Origin: Telmatactis stephensoni
Lineage: Eukaryota; Cnidaria; Anthozoa; Actiniaria; Isophelliidae
Assembly: GCA_029948255.1 (NCBI GenBank)
Contig: JALIZF010001582.1
Coordinates: forward strand, 248,001 to 312,000
Length of the DNA: 64,000 nucleotides
Direction: 5' to 3'
In this document: piece after piece, positions 28,201 through 38,801 of the stretch
How positions within the stretch are numbered: the first letter of the stretch is position 1
How the letters are laid out: every line of letters begins with the position of its first letter
Translations under genes and position numbers: made by a program
Notes under the pieces: generated by a model
Seen by the model: the letters and a program-made list of their open reading frames with translations, nothing else
Database searches by the model: none
What the model was told of the DNA's origin: nothing

Positions 28201-30570
28201 GATGTTTGATAACTTAATTTTGATTTTGCTAAAGAAATAGAAAACGCGCCCGCGTACTGTGTGCAGATTTAGAGCACGCAGGGATTCATCAGTACATGAT
28301 AGAAGTGTTAAGCCGAGTGCTTCTCAACGCTTCTTGAGTGTTCTGATCCATCCCCAAGTGCTCTAAATCTACACACAGCACAGCGGGTAAGTTTTCTATT
28401 TCTGTTATAAAATACAACGTTTTTGAGCAAATTCATTGTTCATTTACACTGGCAAAAAATTCGAAAAGTGCCCGCGCGTGCTGTGTGTATATTTAGAGTT
28501 CGCAGTATACGCGTCCTTCGGTCAATAAGAACGCGCGTTATTTGATGGTTATTATATAATGATCGATGTTTTCCTCGATTTCCTCAGGTTCTTGGACCAA
28601 GACCACTCGGTGGGAAGTAAAATCTGGTGTTGTTTGCCACGCTGTCGTACACCACATTGCATCATCTCCGTCACTATAGTGGGTGCTACAGGCCTACAGA
28701 AGAGCGGAGTCAGCTTGAGTGAGTAGCGTTCTCTTCGCTTAGAGTGCAAAGTACATCTAGCCTGTTTAAACTCTTTGACTTGGACCTCAACCGGATGTGA
28801 TAATTACCTCACCCGGAAGTGCCAATTACGGTGACGAAGTCTCGGGTTGAGGTTTAGCTGTTTAAAAGCGCTCTTTTTGTGAAGTGACCCTTATACACGA
28901 AAGACTAAAGCGGAGTTACACAGGGCCCCCTAATCATTCATAAATGTTTTAAATAGTCTTTTGCGCGCGCGCATATATGGGATATTGTTTTTGCATTGGG
29001 CTTCCTGTGATGCTTCACCGTGCGCAGGCTTCGTGGGTATCCTGTGTAAGTTTCCTGTCACAGGAAAATGTCGTAAGGCGCCTAACAAGCTAGGAACCGT
29101 TGATATTTTTGTGCGCCATTTGCCTTGACAACACTAATTTATAAAAAGCAGAGCACGCGCTCTTTTCACAGGAAGCCCAAGTAGAATATTACACATGCAC
29201 GCGCAAATAACAAGACTAAACAACGACGATTTAGGTACCTTTTTATTACCTTGATAAAAAAAATTTATGTTTGATTAGGGGGCCCTGTGGGATTTAATTA
29301 AACTTAAAGCACGATTGCAGTTTTGTTTCCACTGGATTGTTTCCATTGACCTTTGCATCCACATGATCTACAATCCCTACCAATACTTATTGACGTGATG
29401 TGAAACTCAGAGTATTTTTGTATATTTATCACTTTATTACCATTGTCATTAATCCTCCGATCACTATACAATGTTACTGGTAACTATAAGGTCTGTCCGA
29501 CTGATTTTGGGATGGTAAATTCCCGGGTTTTCACAGCATCATTCCAAGGGAGGGGTGTGGAGGACTCGTTATCAGTAAGATCCATCGCGCGTGCGTCAAA
29601 AAGCCAATCATTCCAACAATTCTGGACTACTACTTCATGTATAACCTCACTATTCAAGTTGCGCAAGGATTCCACTGAGTAACAATAGTGTAACTTGAAC
29701 AGTGCCTTTTCATGGGATCATACATGAAGTAGTAACCCTGGCAATAATTCAAGTTCTCGAAAGAAATCATTCGAACATGTTTTCTTTTTACAGCTCCTGA
29801 TCCATATGCCACAATTTCCTGTGAGGGAAGAAAAGTCAAGACTCCTGTCCTGAAGAACACCTTGGAACCAAGATGGAACGCTGGAGCTTTGTTCTACGTA
29901 AGACAGCCACAGAAGAGCCAAATTGTTGTTCAGGTTTGTATTAATTCTATTTAGAAAAGTTGATTAAAATTAAGTGAATTAATGGAGGTGAGATCTCAAG
30001 GGAGTTGACACTCGATGTGGGGATGACATGAATAGACTACAAGATTTTTCATAAAATGTCCAGGAAAAGCTAAAGCTTAGCTAAAATAAGAAAATAAAAG
30101 ATCATTGGCACGGTCTTCTGGGACACCCTCTAAATGAATATCGTCTTTCTTTTGACCCCTCCCCCCCCTCCCCTCCCTCCCCTTCCACTCTGAAAATCGG
30201 CTCACCGTTTCATGATATACTACTCTTTTTGCAGATCTGGGATTACAATTGGACCGGTCTTCTGGGACACCCTCTAAATGAATATCGTCTTTCTTTTGAC
30301 CCCTCCCCCCTCTCCCCCCTCTCCCCTCCCTCCCCTTCCACTCTGAAAATCGGCTCACCGTTTCATGATATACTACTCTGTTTGCAGATCTGGGATTACA
30401 ATTGGACCGTTGATACCTTCATGGGACAGGCCAAGATATCCATTAACGTAAGTAACTCGAAAACTCAGTCCACCCACAGACTCAAGGGTCGCCGTCGTCA
30501 ACAAGACATGGAGGTCCCTGGCAGCATCACGGTACAGATTGCCGCTTACAAGGATCTGTTTAGTATCTAG
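16318..30570 (+). CDS. CAPN5: Calpain-5-like cysteine protease (C2-tailed), 13 exons, 644 aa
   Basis: Exons: 16318-16482, 17605-17742, 18543-18751, 20127-20319, 21254-21337, 22356-22465, 22547-22624, 22704-22887, 25873-25995, 27336-27532, 28588-28718, 29794-29933, 30388-30570. All are GT-AG, phases agree, 645 codons with TAG. The protease core spans roughly residues 30-345. Catalytic Cys83 lies in [15 protein letters not shown], His254 in VKGHAYGVT and Asn286 in [13 protein letters not shown], so it should be active. A calpain beta-sandwich domain follows (about 346-495), then a C2 domain (about 510-640) in place of the penta-EF-hand of classical calpains. That layout and the 644-aa length match vertebrate CAPN5 (640 aa) and nematode TRA-3. 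The family makes limited, calcium-dependent cuts in intracellular substrates. CAPN6-type loss of the active site is excluded because the triad is intact. The gene is divergent from the ANKRD42-like gene. An alternative acceptor for the last exon is listed separately. Confidence 0.95.
17242..17258 (+). repeat. G homopolymer followed by a long pyrimidine tract
   Basis: A G run, then a C/T-rich stretch to about 17560 (CCTCC, CTACTTCTAC units) in calpain intron 1. No gene; the open frames here are compositional. Confidence 0.7.
18061..18323. mobile_element. 263-bp MITE with perfect 26-bp inverted ends (ATTGCCCTATCGCATAATGA)
   Basis: Left ATTGCCCTATCGCATAATGACGTCAC and right GTGACGTCATTATGCGATAGGGCAAT are exact inverts. 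It is in calpain intron 2. A degraded relative lies at 25340-25760. Confidence 0.8.
18784..18998. mobile_element. 215-bp foldback MITE, family TAGACCATTTCACGG
   Basis: Ends TAGACCATTTCACGGTT and AACCGTGAAATGGTCTA pair, then TCAACCTCAGCCTCGACA with TGTCGAGGCTGAGGTTGA. It starts 33 bp after calpain exon 3. A disrupted copy is at 37967-38338. Confidence 0.75.
19440..19540 (-). mobile_element. Probable retroelement 3' end with (CAATA)n tail
   Basis: Four or five tandem ATACA-type units followed by ACTTTATTATTGGTACTTTG. The minus strand would read AATAAAGT followed by a pentamer repeat, as in many LINE 3' ends. In calpain intron 3. Confidence 0.35.
19557..19583. repeat. (TA)n microsatellite
   Basis: Uninterrupted TA run in calpain intron 3, with further TATATA blocks at 19615-19630 and 19838-19850. 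A G-rich run follows at 19885-19930. Confidence 0.85.
21678..21849. mobile_element. 172-bp foldback MITE, family TAAGCCAGTTC
   Basis: TAAGCCAGTTCAGAGTTTAA pairs with TTAAACTCAGAACTGGCTTA. The inner arms have GGGATAAAATCGCATGC-type inverts. In calpain intron 5. A second copy is nested at 38101-38274. Confidence 0.8.
22192..22232 (+). repeat. (CAGA)n microsatellite
   Basis: About nine to ten CAGA units preceded by CCAAC repeats in calpain intron 5. Confidence 0.85.
22956..23058. mobile_element. 103-bp foldback
   Basis: CGCAGCCGTTTTTTGTA...GGATCCCTGTC pairs with GACAGGGATCCCGTTACAAAAAACGGCTGCG. It lies 70 bp after calpain exon 8. Confidence 0.6.
24790..25100. mobile_element. 311-bp MITE with CACAGGGCCCCCTAATCA ends and 7-bp target duplication
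   Basis: Ends CACAGGGCCCCCTAATCA and TGATTAGGGGTCCCTGTG. Flanked by GTCTCAG on both sides (24783-24789 and 25101-25107), a perfect 7-bp direct repeat. A longer sibling is at 28919-29289, in the same orientation in the same gene. Confidence 0.85.
25340..25760. mobile_element. Decayed ATTGCCCTAT-family MITE carrying a nested foldback
   Basis: The right end GTGACGTCATAATGGAATAGGGCAAT matches the 18061-18323 family. On the left, GACGTCACATCAAAACAATG matches its left arm. A separate foldback at 25551-25700 (ACCGAATCGAAATGTGGCGG against CCGCCATATTTCGATTCGGT) lies inside. Confidence 0.6.
26215..26310 (+). mobile_element. Decayed SINE family A fragment
   Basis: GTTGTTGGTTAGTGCACTGG resembles the box A head and runs directly into GTGCGCACCGTCGGCTTCAGG, which belongs to the 3' body of the other copies. 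An internal deletion is inferred. Confidence 0.4.
26400..27126 (-). pseudogene. LINE (non-LTR retrotransposon) 3' fragment, broken reverse-transcriptase C-terminus
   Basis: Lies in calpain intron 9 in the opposite orientation. Two overlapping frames (27126-26944 and 27010-26531) together read as the end of a LINE polymerase protein. Recognisable parts are [26 protein letters not shown], and a tail with [17 protein letters not shown] and [11 protein letters not shown] frameshift near 26950-27010 splits it and the 5' part is missing, so it is a dead 5'-truncated copy. The family looks like CR1/L2/Jockey-type; the clade was not determined. The 3' untranslated part (26384-26530) matches the copy at 56370-56530. 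Confidence 0.8.
27677..27930 (+). mobile_element. tRNA-derived SINE, family B
   Basis: The head is GGGTGGCATGGTTGGCCGAG with box B CCAGGTTCGATTCCCAGCTC. The body includes TTTTTCTCTGGGTTCTCCGG and TTTAATGTAGAGGTAGTGAG. A minus-strand partial copy lies at 35485-35610. In calpain intron 10. Confidence 0.7.
28225..28405. mobile_element. Foldback element, family AAATAGAAAACGCGC
   Basis: AAATAGAAAACGCGCCCGCG...GTGTGCAGATTTAGAGCAC pairs with GTGCTCTAAATCTACACACAG...GTTTTCTATTT. Partial relatives are at 26320-26390 and 27170-27240. Confidence 0.55.
28919..29289. mobile_element. 371-bp MITE, sibling of 24790-25100
   Basis: Same ends (CACAGGGCCCCCTAATCA, then TGATTAGGGGGCCCTGTG). It has about 60 bp (around 29075-29135) that the other copy lacks. 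Flanks GGAGTTA and GGATTTA, a 7-bp duplication with one mismatch. In calpain intron 11. Confidence 0.85.
30235..30387 (+). other. CAPN5: Alternative in-frame 5' extension of the last calpain exon
   Basis: A tandem duplication (units starting near 30111 and 30255) copied the end of the last intron plus the first bases of the last exon. It therefore created a second acceptor, AG at 30233-30234, preceded by CTCTTTTTGCAG; the ordinary acceptor is preceded by CTCTGTTTGCAG. Using the upstream site adds exactly 153 nt, stays in frame and has no stop. The 51 inserted residues begin IWDYNWTG, contain a Ser/Pro-rich run ([11 protein letters not shown]) and precede the original IWDYNWTV. Whether it is used is unknown. 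Confidence 0.5.
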
Positions 30571-31469
30571 GAAACTGTCTGGTATCCAGGCAACGATAGA
30601 AATGGTATCTAGGCAACGGCAATGGTAATTTTGGCGGTAAAAACAAAAATGCAGGTTGAGCACGTCAAGCCATTAATCAAACATAAATGTAGTTTCAAGG
30701 GTGTTTAGTTACTATGGCAACGCTCGTGTCATATGTTCGGTATCTAAGTAACAAACAAAACTTAAACCTTTGTCAACACTGAAGTCTAAATATAGCCTTA
30801 TTAAATTAGTTGGTTAGTGACGCTATTTAAGATTACTAAGAAAAGCAGCAAAATATCTGTAGTCTGTGAAAATGGTACCACTAGGGGTGGGGGCTGGGGA
30901 GACGAGGGATATAAGTCGCTACTTTCAATTACCCTTCCTTTCCCCTCTCTCTCTCCGCCTCCCACTTCCTTAGCGCTAGCTCGTAAGGTAAATACCAGAT
31001 GAAATCGATAAAACCAAATATACAACTTTGAAGTACATCTAAAGAAGCAAAATAATCATTTCCACTAATTATAAATGAAACATTTGGAAGAAAATAGATG
31101 AAGTTCGAGGTGTCAAATTTTGAACTGATGACCAACCTTTTATAGTCTACTTTTGGAAACATTTTGGCTATATATTACCCTGCTAAGAGAGGTTTCTCCG
31201 ATAAACAGAAAGAAACCTTATGTGCGATAAATTATTGACTGAAATGCAATGCAAGAGCTTAAATATTCTCCTTGTTGTTAAGGTATGGCCTGTGGATAAG
31301 TGTAAAAGACGTCCATTTTATGAAAATTGTACAATTTACCTTTAGCATGTTCTCGTGCGTTTTGCGGATTCTTAACGTCTTTGCAGTCTGCAGCTTTTAT
31401 AGAATGTAGTTTTGTATTAAAACAATGAACAACGGTCGAGATCTTAAGCATTCTGTTTAATAAAGCCTG

Positions 31470-32030
31470 GTTCACACTAGCGACGCATGCGCAAGCAGAA
31501 GCACAAGTAACAGACTTAGTAATGTACTGCTCATTAGCATTACTTGTTCTTTCACTAGTGACATAAGCATAAGCACAAGCAACATACACAGACTCAGTAA
31601 TGTACTGCTTATTAGCATTACTTGTTCTTTCACTAGTGACATAAGCATAAGCACAAGCAACATACACAGACTCAGTAATGTACTGCTCATTAGCAGTGCT
31701 TGTCTTTTCACTAGTGACATAAGCATAAGCACAAGCAACATACACAGACTCAAGTAATGTACTGCTCATTAGCAGTGCTTGTCTTTTCACTAGTGACATA
31801 AGCATAAGCACAAGCAACATACACAGACTTTGTAATGTACTGCTCATTAGTAGTGCTTGCTCTTTCACTAGTACTTGTGACATAAGCATAAGCACAAGCA
31901 ACATATACCGACTCAGTAATCTACTGCTCATTAGTAGAGCTTGTCTTTTTTTCACGTGTGTAATAAATGCGTTACTGAGTCTGTGTATGTTCCTTGTGTT
32001 AATGCTTGCGTCGCTAGTGAAAACCAGGAT
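31470..32030. repeat. 78-bp tandem array, about 5.5 units, inside MITE-like ends
   Basis: Units start with ACATAAGCATAAGCACAAGC at about 31561, 31639, 31717, 31796 and 31879. Each continues ATACACAGACTCAGTAATGT, ACTGCTCATTAGCA and TTTCACTAGTG. The flanks AAAGCCTGGTTCACACTAGC and TCGCTAGTGAAAACCAGGA match the ends of the single-copy MITE at 50246-50418. Confidence 0.8.
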
Positions 32031-32602
32031 CAATGCACCTCCAAAAGTAAAGCAGAACAAAAAGAAACTAAAGCCTTACCCTTTTGGTAATGATCTCGTT
32101 TCCAGGACTGCTAAGGAGTAGACGGGACAACTGGCTCCCTAACTAATCGAGGAAAAGGATACACTACTCTCTGTACCTAAATATTTCCTAATATTTAAGA
32201 TCTCTAACGAACATGGTCTATTGATTTAGATCGTTTCCACGAACGTTTTACGATCGATATACCTTCGGCAAATTTTCTTGCCGATGGATTACCCTGAGTA
32301 CCAGACACCCAAGTAGTTCCCTTCTTATCTCCTCCCCAGTTCTACTTGGGCCCTAGTACCCATCGATTACCCCGATCGATTTGCAGTGTACAACTTTTGA
32401 AAACTCGTTGAAAATAGGTTTTGTAGAGTTTTCTGGTATATTTGGTTAAGAACATATTCGTAATTTACAGTTTATGTAAAGCAGTAACTGTTGTGTATTT
32501 TCTAGAGCCAGAGTTAGAATAAACTATGGATCAATCCATAAATGATATAATGAATGCTTCGCAGATTTCTTTCGTTGCTAGGAAATGTGGATGGACTGGG
32601 AA

Positions 32603-32856
32603 TCCGCGTAGTAAGAAACAACTCTGAGGAAACCCGCTTAATAAGACTGGGGAAACCCGCGTAGTAAGACTCTGGGGAAACGCGCGTAGTAAGAAACGAC
32701 TCTGGGGTAACCCACGTGGTAAGAAACGACTCTGGGGAAACCTGCGTGGTAAGAAACGACTCTGGGGAAACCCGCATAGTAAGACTCTGGGGAAACCCGC
32801 GTGGTAAGAAACGACTCTGGGGAAACCCGCGTGGTAAGAAACGACTCTGAGGAAGA
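32603..32856 (+). repeat. Minisatellite, 24-30 bp units
   Basis: About nine units of the type GACTCTGGGGAAACCCGCGT followed by GGTAAGAAAC, some lacking AAACG. Long open frames on the minus strand here are repeat artefacts. Confidence 0.85.
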
Positions 32857-34750
32857 GAAGCAGTGGTCTAGCCAGGGTCCGTTGGCCAGGGACCGCGGAG
32901 ACGGGGGGCTGGGGAGGGTATAGCCCCCCCACTTTTCGCGATGAAAAATTAAAAATGATTGTTTCAAAATTGGACTAATACTGTTTTTAAAGGTTATAAT
33001 TGACCTTTTCTCTTGTCATGGGATTCTTGATAGAGAAGTGAAATGCGCCAGCGTTTTATGGCGGGATTTCAGTTCATGCACAGTATCTCGGTCGTTTAGC
33101 TGTTTGTTTTCAAATGTTTAAAATTCTGCACATCAGAAACTGCAGAAGAAATCTTGTAAATGACGCCACGAGGAAAAGATGAACTTTGTCATTCTCAAGT
33201 CAGTGAATCAAAGAAAGGTTGTACGCAACATACTTTTCTGTAAAAGTTTTGCCGGGCGACTCGCGCTAGGCCTTCCTAAGAGCTAATTGTATTCTATGTC
33301 TGAGCTACAAATCAACCATTTCTTTCACTGATATTCTTTGTGGGGGGAGTGACGCGCACAATGTATTTATCCTAGGAAGTAGCCTTTGTGAACACCTATA
33401 TCTTAGCTCTTGCCCTCTTTAATTTTCAGTTGAGCCCTACTTATTTATTTTTCTTTCTCTCTCTCACTCTCTCTATCTTCTTTCTAAACGTATAGGACAA
33501 TATACTTTCCCATAGCTTTACTTTCTAAATGTTTGTTGTTGTTGGTTTTATCAAAATTGTTAATGAAATTGACGCGCCTTAGCCGAGTCTAAATTTCGCG
33601 CTCGCTACGCTCGCGAAAAAGAATAATCATAATATGTTGTTTTTGCTCTCAGAATTTTAAGGCTTGCTAAAGCCCTGCGATGTTACTTTAAAAGGGTGTT
33701 TGAGGAAGTTACGCCCCGCCGTGTTTTGTAAAATGGTGTACCCCTCTTTAAAAAGTCTAGATCCGTGCTGCAGCCCCCCAACTTTTGAAGGTGCTCCGCG
33801 GTCCCTGTTGGCAAGAGCAACCGAGCGGATCGAGGGAGCGATTTAGGGACGTCTTGGGGCGGCATGTGCATCTCCTTAATATCAGCTGAATAATTTGAAA
33901 TTATGAACTTTTGAATGTACCAAAATACATGCGTGTTCATGACAGTTCGTATACAGTTTTTAATCAAAGAATTGCCGATAACCTTTCAAACTTCGAATCC
34001 TATCTGGAGCTCAGATTACTTTTCTGAGCTGTTCGTAAGTGAGTTTGAAAAGTTTATCATTCTTTGCTCATATTTATTTACTACTTACGTTATTTCCATC
34101 ATTTCTATATATAAATAAATTCATTTTCCGGTCTCCATGTAATTAAACCTCTAACTCGAAAATCACATAAAACTCGTCCCGTGACTCACTAATTAGTCTA
34201 GGACACCCATTGGTAATGATCAGGGCAGTAGCTACCACGAGGCAATTGCCTCGATAAAATTTCAGATATTATTCAGTTTTCTTGATATCACAAACGAGTT
34301 TGCGTCGAGAAACGACCACTCGAAAAGAAATTCAGAATTTTGACAACGAAGGACTTTTGGTAAGGATTAGACTTTTTTATTTAGAAATAAAAGGTTAATA
34401 TTTTCATAAAAGTTTAAACGGTTTCGACCTGGTGGTCGAAAACGTAACTTTTATGAAAACGTTATGCGGGCCGACTTCTTTTTTTCCTTCTTTTCCCTTG
34501 GGGCCAGCCACAAAACAAAAGAAGTGAGCCCGCTTAACCGGTCCAGCCCGGTTCATATAATCCCAGGCCCTTAGAGCGGGTTTCATAAAATGAAGCAATT
34601 AACCAGAGTATCAGGCCTTCCTCCCCAGTCCCCCTCCCCTACTCCCCCAACCATCCCACCACAGATACTCATGTTAAGAAGCAATCTACAAATATATCAG
34701 AGAGAACAAAAGCAACCAAGCAAAATCACACACACAAATGTTAAAGCTCT

Positions 34751-34756
34751 TTTATT
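34751..34756 (-). terminator. Candidate poly(A) signal of ATP6AP2
   Basis: Minus-strand AATAAA about 250 nt beyond the ATP6AP2 stop codon, the first canonical hexamer downstream that I find. Positional evidence only. Confidence 0.4.
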
Positions 34757-35002
34757 TTTATTCTTTAAATGTAACATCGAGTGCAATAAAAAAAGTGAAA
34801 TAGTTTGAACGGAACCATCGCTCCAACATTACAAAACTCTTATCAAAATTAACCGGGCAAGAACAAACATTGACCTATAGGTCCAATAGGGACGTAGTAA
34901 GATTACCAAGTGCCAAGGGACTTCATGACAACAAAACAAGAATGTCTGTGAAAGGACAAGAGGGACACACGAGTACATGGAATATAAAGTATTAGAGGGA
35001 CA

Positions 35003-38000
35003 TCAATCGGTCTTCATTCTTTGGCTTGTCATTCTATAAATAATACTATCACGTCCAGGGTCCATATACCATAGTACCAAGGAGACAACATACACGGTCA
35101 GCACAATGGCGACCACTAACCATAACCAAATATTGAAGATGGTCGAGTAGAAAGGTTTGTAATTGTAGGCAAGATTTAGAGTCGTGCTATTCGCCTGTAA
35201 GATGAAAGCAAAAGGGATTAGGATCATTTCTTAACTTTATACCAATGCGCTGGTTGAACATAGCTTAGCACTGACTGACGGACTGACTGACTCACTGATT
35301 GACGGACGGACGGACGGACGGACGGACGGACGGACTGACTGACTCACTGATTGACGGACGGACGGACGGACGGACGGACGGACGGACGGACGGACTGACT
35401 GACAAACAAAATAAAAGGTCATCTACCTAATTGCATTTGTTTATACAGGCTGAGTTTTGCAGCTAAGAGCTAATGTGCGCCTGTTTTCTCTCATACTCAC
35501 TACCTCTACATTAAATTATTTTGCAAACATTGCTCAACTCAAATGTTGAGTTTTGCTGAGGGAGGAAAAACCGGAGAACCCGGAGAAAAGTATGCCCAAA
35601 AATATGACCAACTATAATGTATTACGCATACTTTCGACTGAGCAATCGTCCAGCATCGGGAGTTAACTTATCTTATCTCTTATCCAAGTGATAATTGGAG
35701 GATGGCAAGACAAAAACTATTACATTAACATTGGTCACAGTTTTGAGCTTCGCGCTGTAAATTGTCCCTATAAAAAACTTGTACACAGAATCAGTTATTG
35801 TTTTCGTTTCACACACTCTCTCGTTTCAGTACTCTGCAAAACAATCCTACCTTCGATGCAGGAGAGGCAGATTCCTCTACTGCTCTTCTCGCTCGATGTA
35901 ACACCGACCCACCAACACAATTTACCTTAAAAGACAAACATCAGTCCATAAAAGTCTTGGATTGGTAGCTCTGTGTTAGGGACAAGATAACGGAATACTG
36001 GGGGGGGGGGGGGGGGGGCGTAAATAAGGAAATCTCAGATGTGCCAGCAAAGGAGCAAAGTTCCAAGCTCTCTCTATGTACTTCGATGAATTCGAGCGTG
36101 ACGTGAAGCCTTTAGTCTCATGCATCTCGCTCGTTCTTGCATTAAGAGGGCCCCATGATTATCGTTGTTTAACATTCTGTACCTTCAGTTTCGACTGCAT
36201 GCTTAACAACTTGCTATGAAGTGAAGAACACAGAGAATCCAACACTGCAGCATCCTAAAAACACGTATAAGACTGTTATTTGAAACGTGTTGATAATACT
36301 GTAGAACGCCACAAAAACGACCAACTGTAGCTGTCCATTATAGAGGTGTCCATAAACAATATATATAGACACACTCATTTTTTTTTACAACTTTATTGGA
36401 CAAACAAGAAATAACATAATTGAAATACAAGATAAAGAAGGTAGAATAACAACAAAACAAATTTTAATATAAAACAAAGGTGCAGTGCTTGCCGGTTTTT
36501 CACTAGTGACAAGCATGAGCACAAGCAACATACACAGAGTTAGTAATGTACTGCTCATTAGCAGTGCTTGTCTTTTCACTAATGACATAAGCACAAGCAA
36601 CATACGTAACACAAGCAACGTACGCGACTAACGTGACGTAACATAACGTATTGTCCTGCAATACTCGTCTCTTCTCGTGGGTATGGGATAAATGCGAGTT
36701 GTGTATGCTGCTTGTGCTTATTCGCGGTAAAATATCGTTGCCATGAAGTACCTACCACGTCTCCTCGTAGGGTTACACTTGGTAGTTGCTGAGTGAAGGA
36801 CTCAATAGAATCGGATGAAATGTGGGGCTCCAAGTGATGGAAAATGTGATTAACCTCGTTTGGGAATTTATCTTTTAGATTTCTGTTGAGATGTGGAAAA
36901 GCATGGTAAGGACGACGTACGAATGTAACGAGATCGAGGAAGGGAAGAAAGGGTTAAAGCGAAATAAGAGTGGAAGGGAAATGAGAAAAGAAAGAGAGCA
37001 AGGGAAGAAAAGTGCAAAGGGAGAAATGGAGAAAGGAAGGAGGGGAGGGAGGAAGGAAGGGAGGAAGCGAGGAAGGGAGGGACGGAGGGAGGGAGGGACG
37101 GACAGACGGACGGAGAGGGGGAAGGAAGGAGCGAGGGAGGAAGGAAGGAAGGAAGGAAGGAAGGAAGGAAGGAAGGAAGGGAGGGAGGGAAGGAGGGAGG
37201 GAGGAAGCGAGGAAGGGAGAGAGGAAGGAGGACAGAGAAAAAGAAAGCGATTTACAGAGAAAAGACGATAAACTGTGACAACTGTACGTTACCCTTTCCA
37301 TTCCATGGTCAAAACTTCCACCACAGCATTTCCATTGTACAAATCATAAAAGCTTTTGGTCAACTGGAAAAACAAATATGTCCTCTCTGCTAAGTCTCTA
37401 GAAAATTTCTAAAGCTGATGAAGCTAAAATCACTCACCTTGGAAATCAATGAAGAGAGAAATACAGCAGCACCTTTAGCTTGGGGAGAATTCTCACTATA
37501 CCGATCTCGTAGAGCCTAGAGAAAAAGTGAAATAACGGTAGAAAATTGTGGGAAACCCTTGTGGGAGTAAAATGGAATTTTAGACACAGAAACCCCGTCA
37601 AGTTAAGTTATTGGAAACCAATTTTTTCACTTACTTTAAGAGACGAAAAGCTGAACGTCAAAATGTCGGGAATATTGTCGTTCACGAGTGCAGGATTCCT
37701 TTTTAGCTGAAAATCAAGACATCAAAAAGTTTCTTTAGAAACTGGAAAACCTCTCTACACTTGTTGCTCTTGGTAACCAGTAGTCACTTACAAGGGGTTT
37801 TTCGTGTAATTTTTTATTTCACATGAGAGAAAAGAAGTTCAGTCGCAGAAAGACTGAGATGACTAATATTTGAGGTGGTTTCCCAGAAAGATTTTGTACC
37901 ATTACAACAATCTTCTTTAATTCTTCTCTCTAAAGTTAAATTCAATTGTCTCTGACTTGATAAATAAACCATTTCACCGCTCTCGTCGTTCAACCCCAGC

Positions 38001-38770
38001 CTCGACAGCGTGAAATATATTCTTTAGAAATTGACTACAGCCCATGGTAATGTAAGGAATGCACACATTAATAAACAATCGAAACACTTTAAAAGTTCAA
38101 TAAGCCAGTTCGGAGTTTAAGAATCGTTTTCAGTGCGCATGCGATTTTATCCCGAACTTCTCACCTTCTTTTGTTTAAACCTTCTTTTGTTTTTAATCAA
38201 ACAAAAAAAGGTGAGACATTCGGGATAAAATCGCATGCGCATTAGAAACGATTCTTAAACTCCGAACTGGCTTATTCTAAAGAATATGCTACACGCTGTC
38301 GAGGCTGAGGTTGAACGACGACAGCCGAGAAATGGTCTACAAAAACATTTGTTTATCAGACGTTTCGATCGATGGCCGTGATCCGAAATGTCTGATATAT
38401 AAATGTTTCAATTTTTCAAGTTAAGTCAGAGACAATTTAATTTACTTTAAATATGAATCCTGACTACAGTTATAGAATTTTCTTCTTTCTACTTTTAAAA
38501 CATTTCTTTTTCTCTTTTCTTCCTTCATTGGACACTTCTCTTTCTCTTTTCTTCAGTTCTTTCACTCAACTCAAGGACTTCGAGTCCTAAAAACGAAAAT
38601 TCATGCGGGAGATAATGGAGTTCTAGAGTTTGGTAAGCAATATAATTGTGAGCATTACCTTTTCTAGGATATCTGTGACAATTTGTGCCTCAGCGAAAAG
38701 CAGGAAGTCCTCCTGTAACAATCACAAAGAGTACGAGTTAAATCATTATCATCATCATCGATCATCAATT

Positions 38771-38801
<31 letters not shown>

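Larger units (their letters stand above)
30571..35002. other. Convergent intergenic region between CAPN5 and ATP6AP2
   Basis: Holds the calpain 3' UTR, a MITE-derived 78-bp tandem array (31470-32030), a 24-30 bp minisatellite (32603-32856) and the ATP6AP2 3' UTR. I see nothing coding in 30900-31400, 32040-32590 or 33000-34700; the open frames there are short, in repeats, or without splice support. Confidence 0.6.

Noticed and set aside
31470..32030. Regularly repeated array that might suggest CRISPR
   Set aside because: The 78-bp units are contiguous with no variable spacers, in a eukaryotic intergenic region with MITE ends.
31278..32060. 260-residue minus-strand open frame with repeated VYVACAYAYVTSE units
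   Set aside because: It is the translation of the 78-bp tandem array; other frames are also open, and there is no conserved domain or splice context.
32514..32967. Overlapping minus-strand frames with repeated RVSPESFLTT
   Set aside because: 24-30 bp minisatellite translated in three frames.
36891..37301. Long Glu/Arg/Gly and Leu/Pro/Ser frames on both strands
   Set aside because: Purine microsatellite inside an ATP6AP2 intron.
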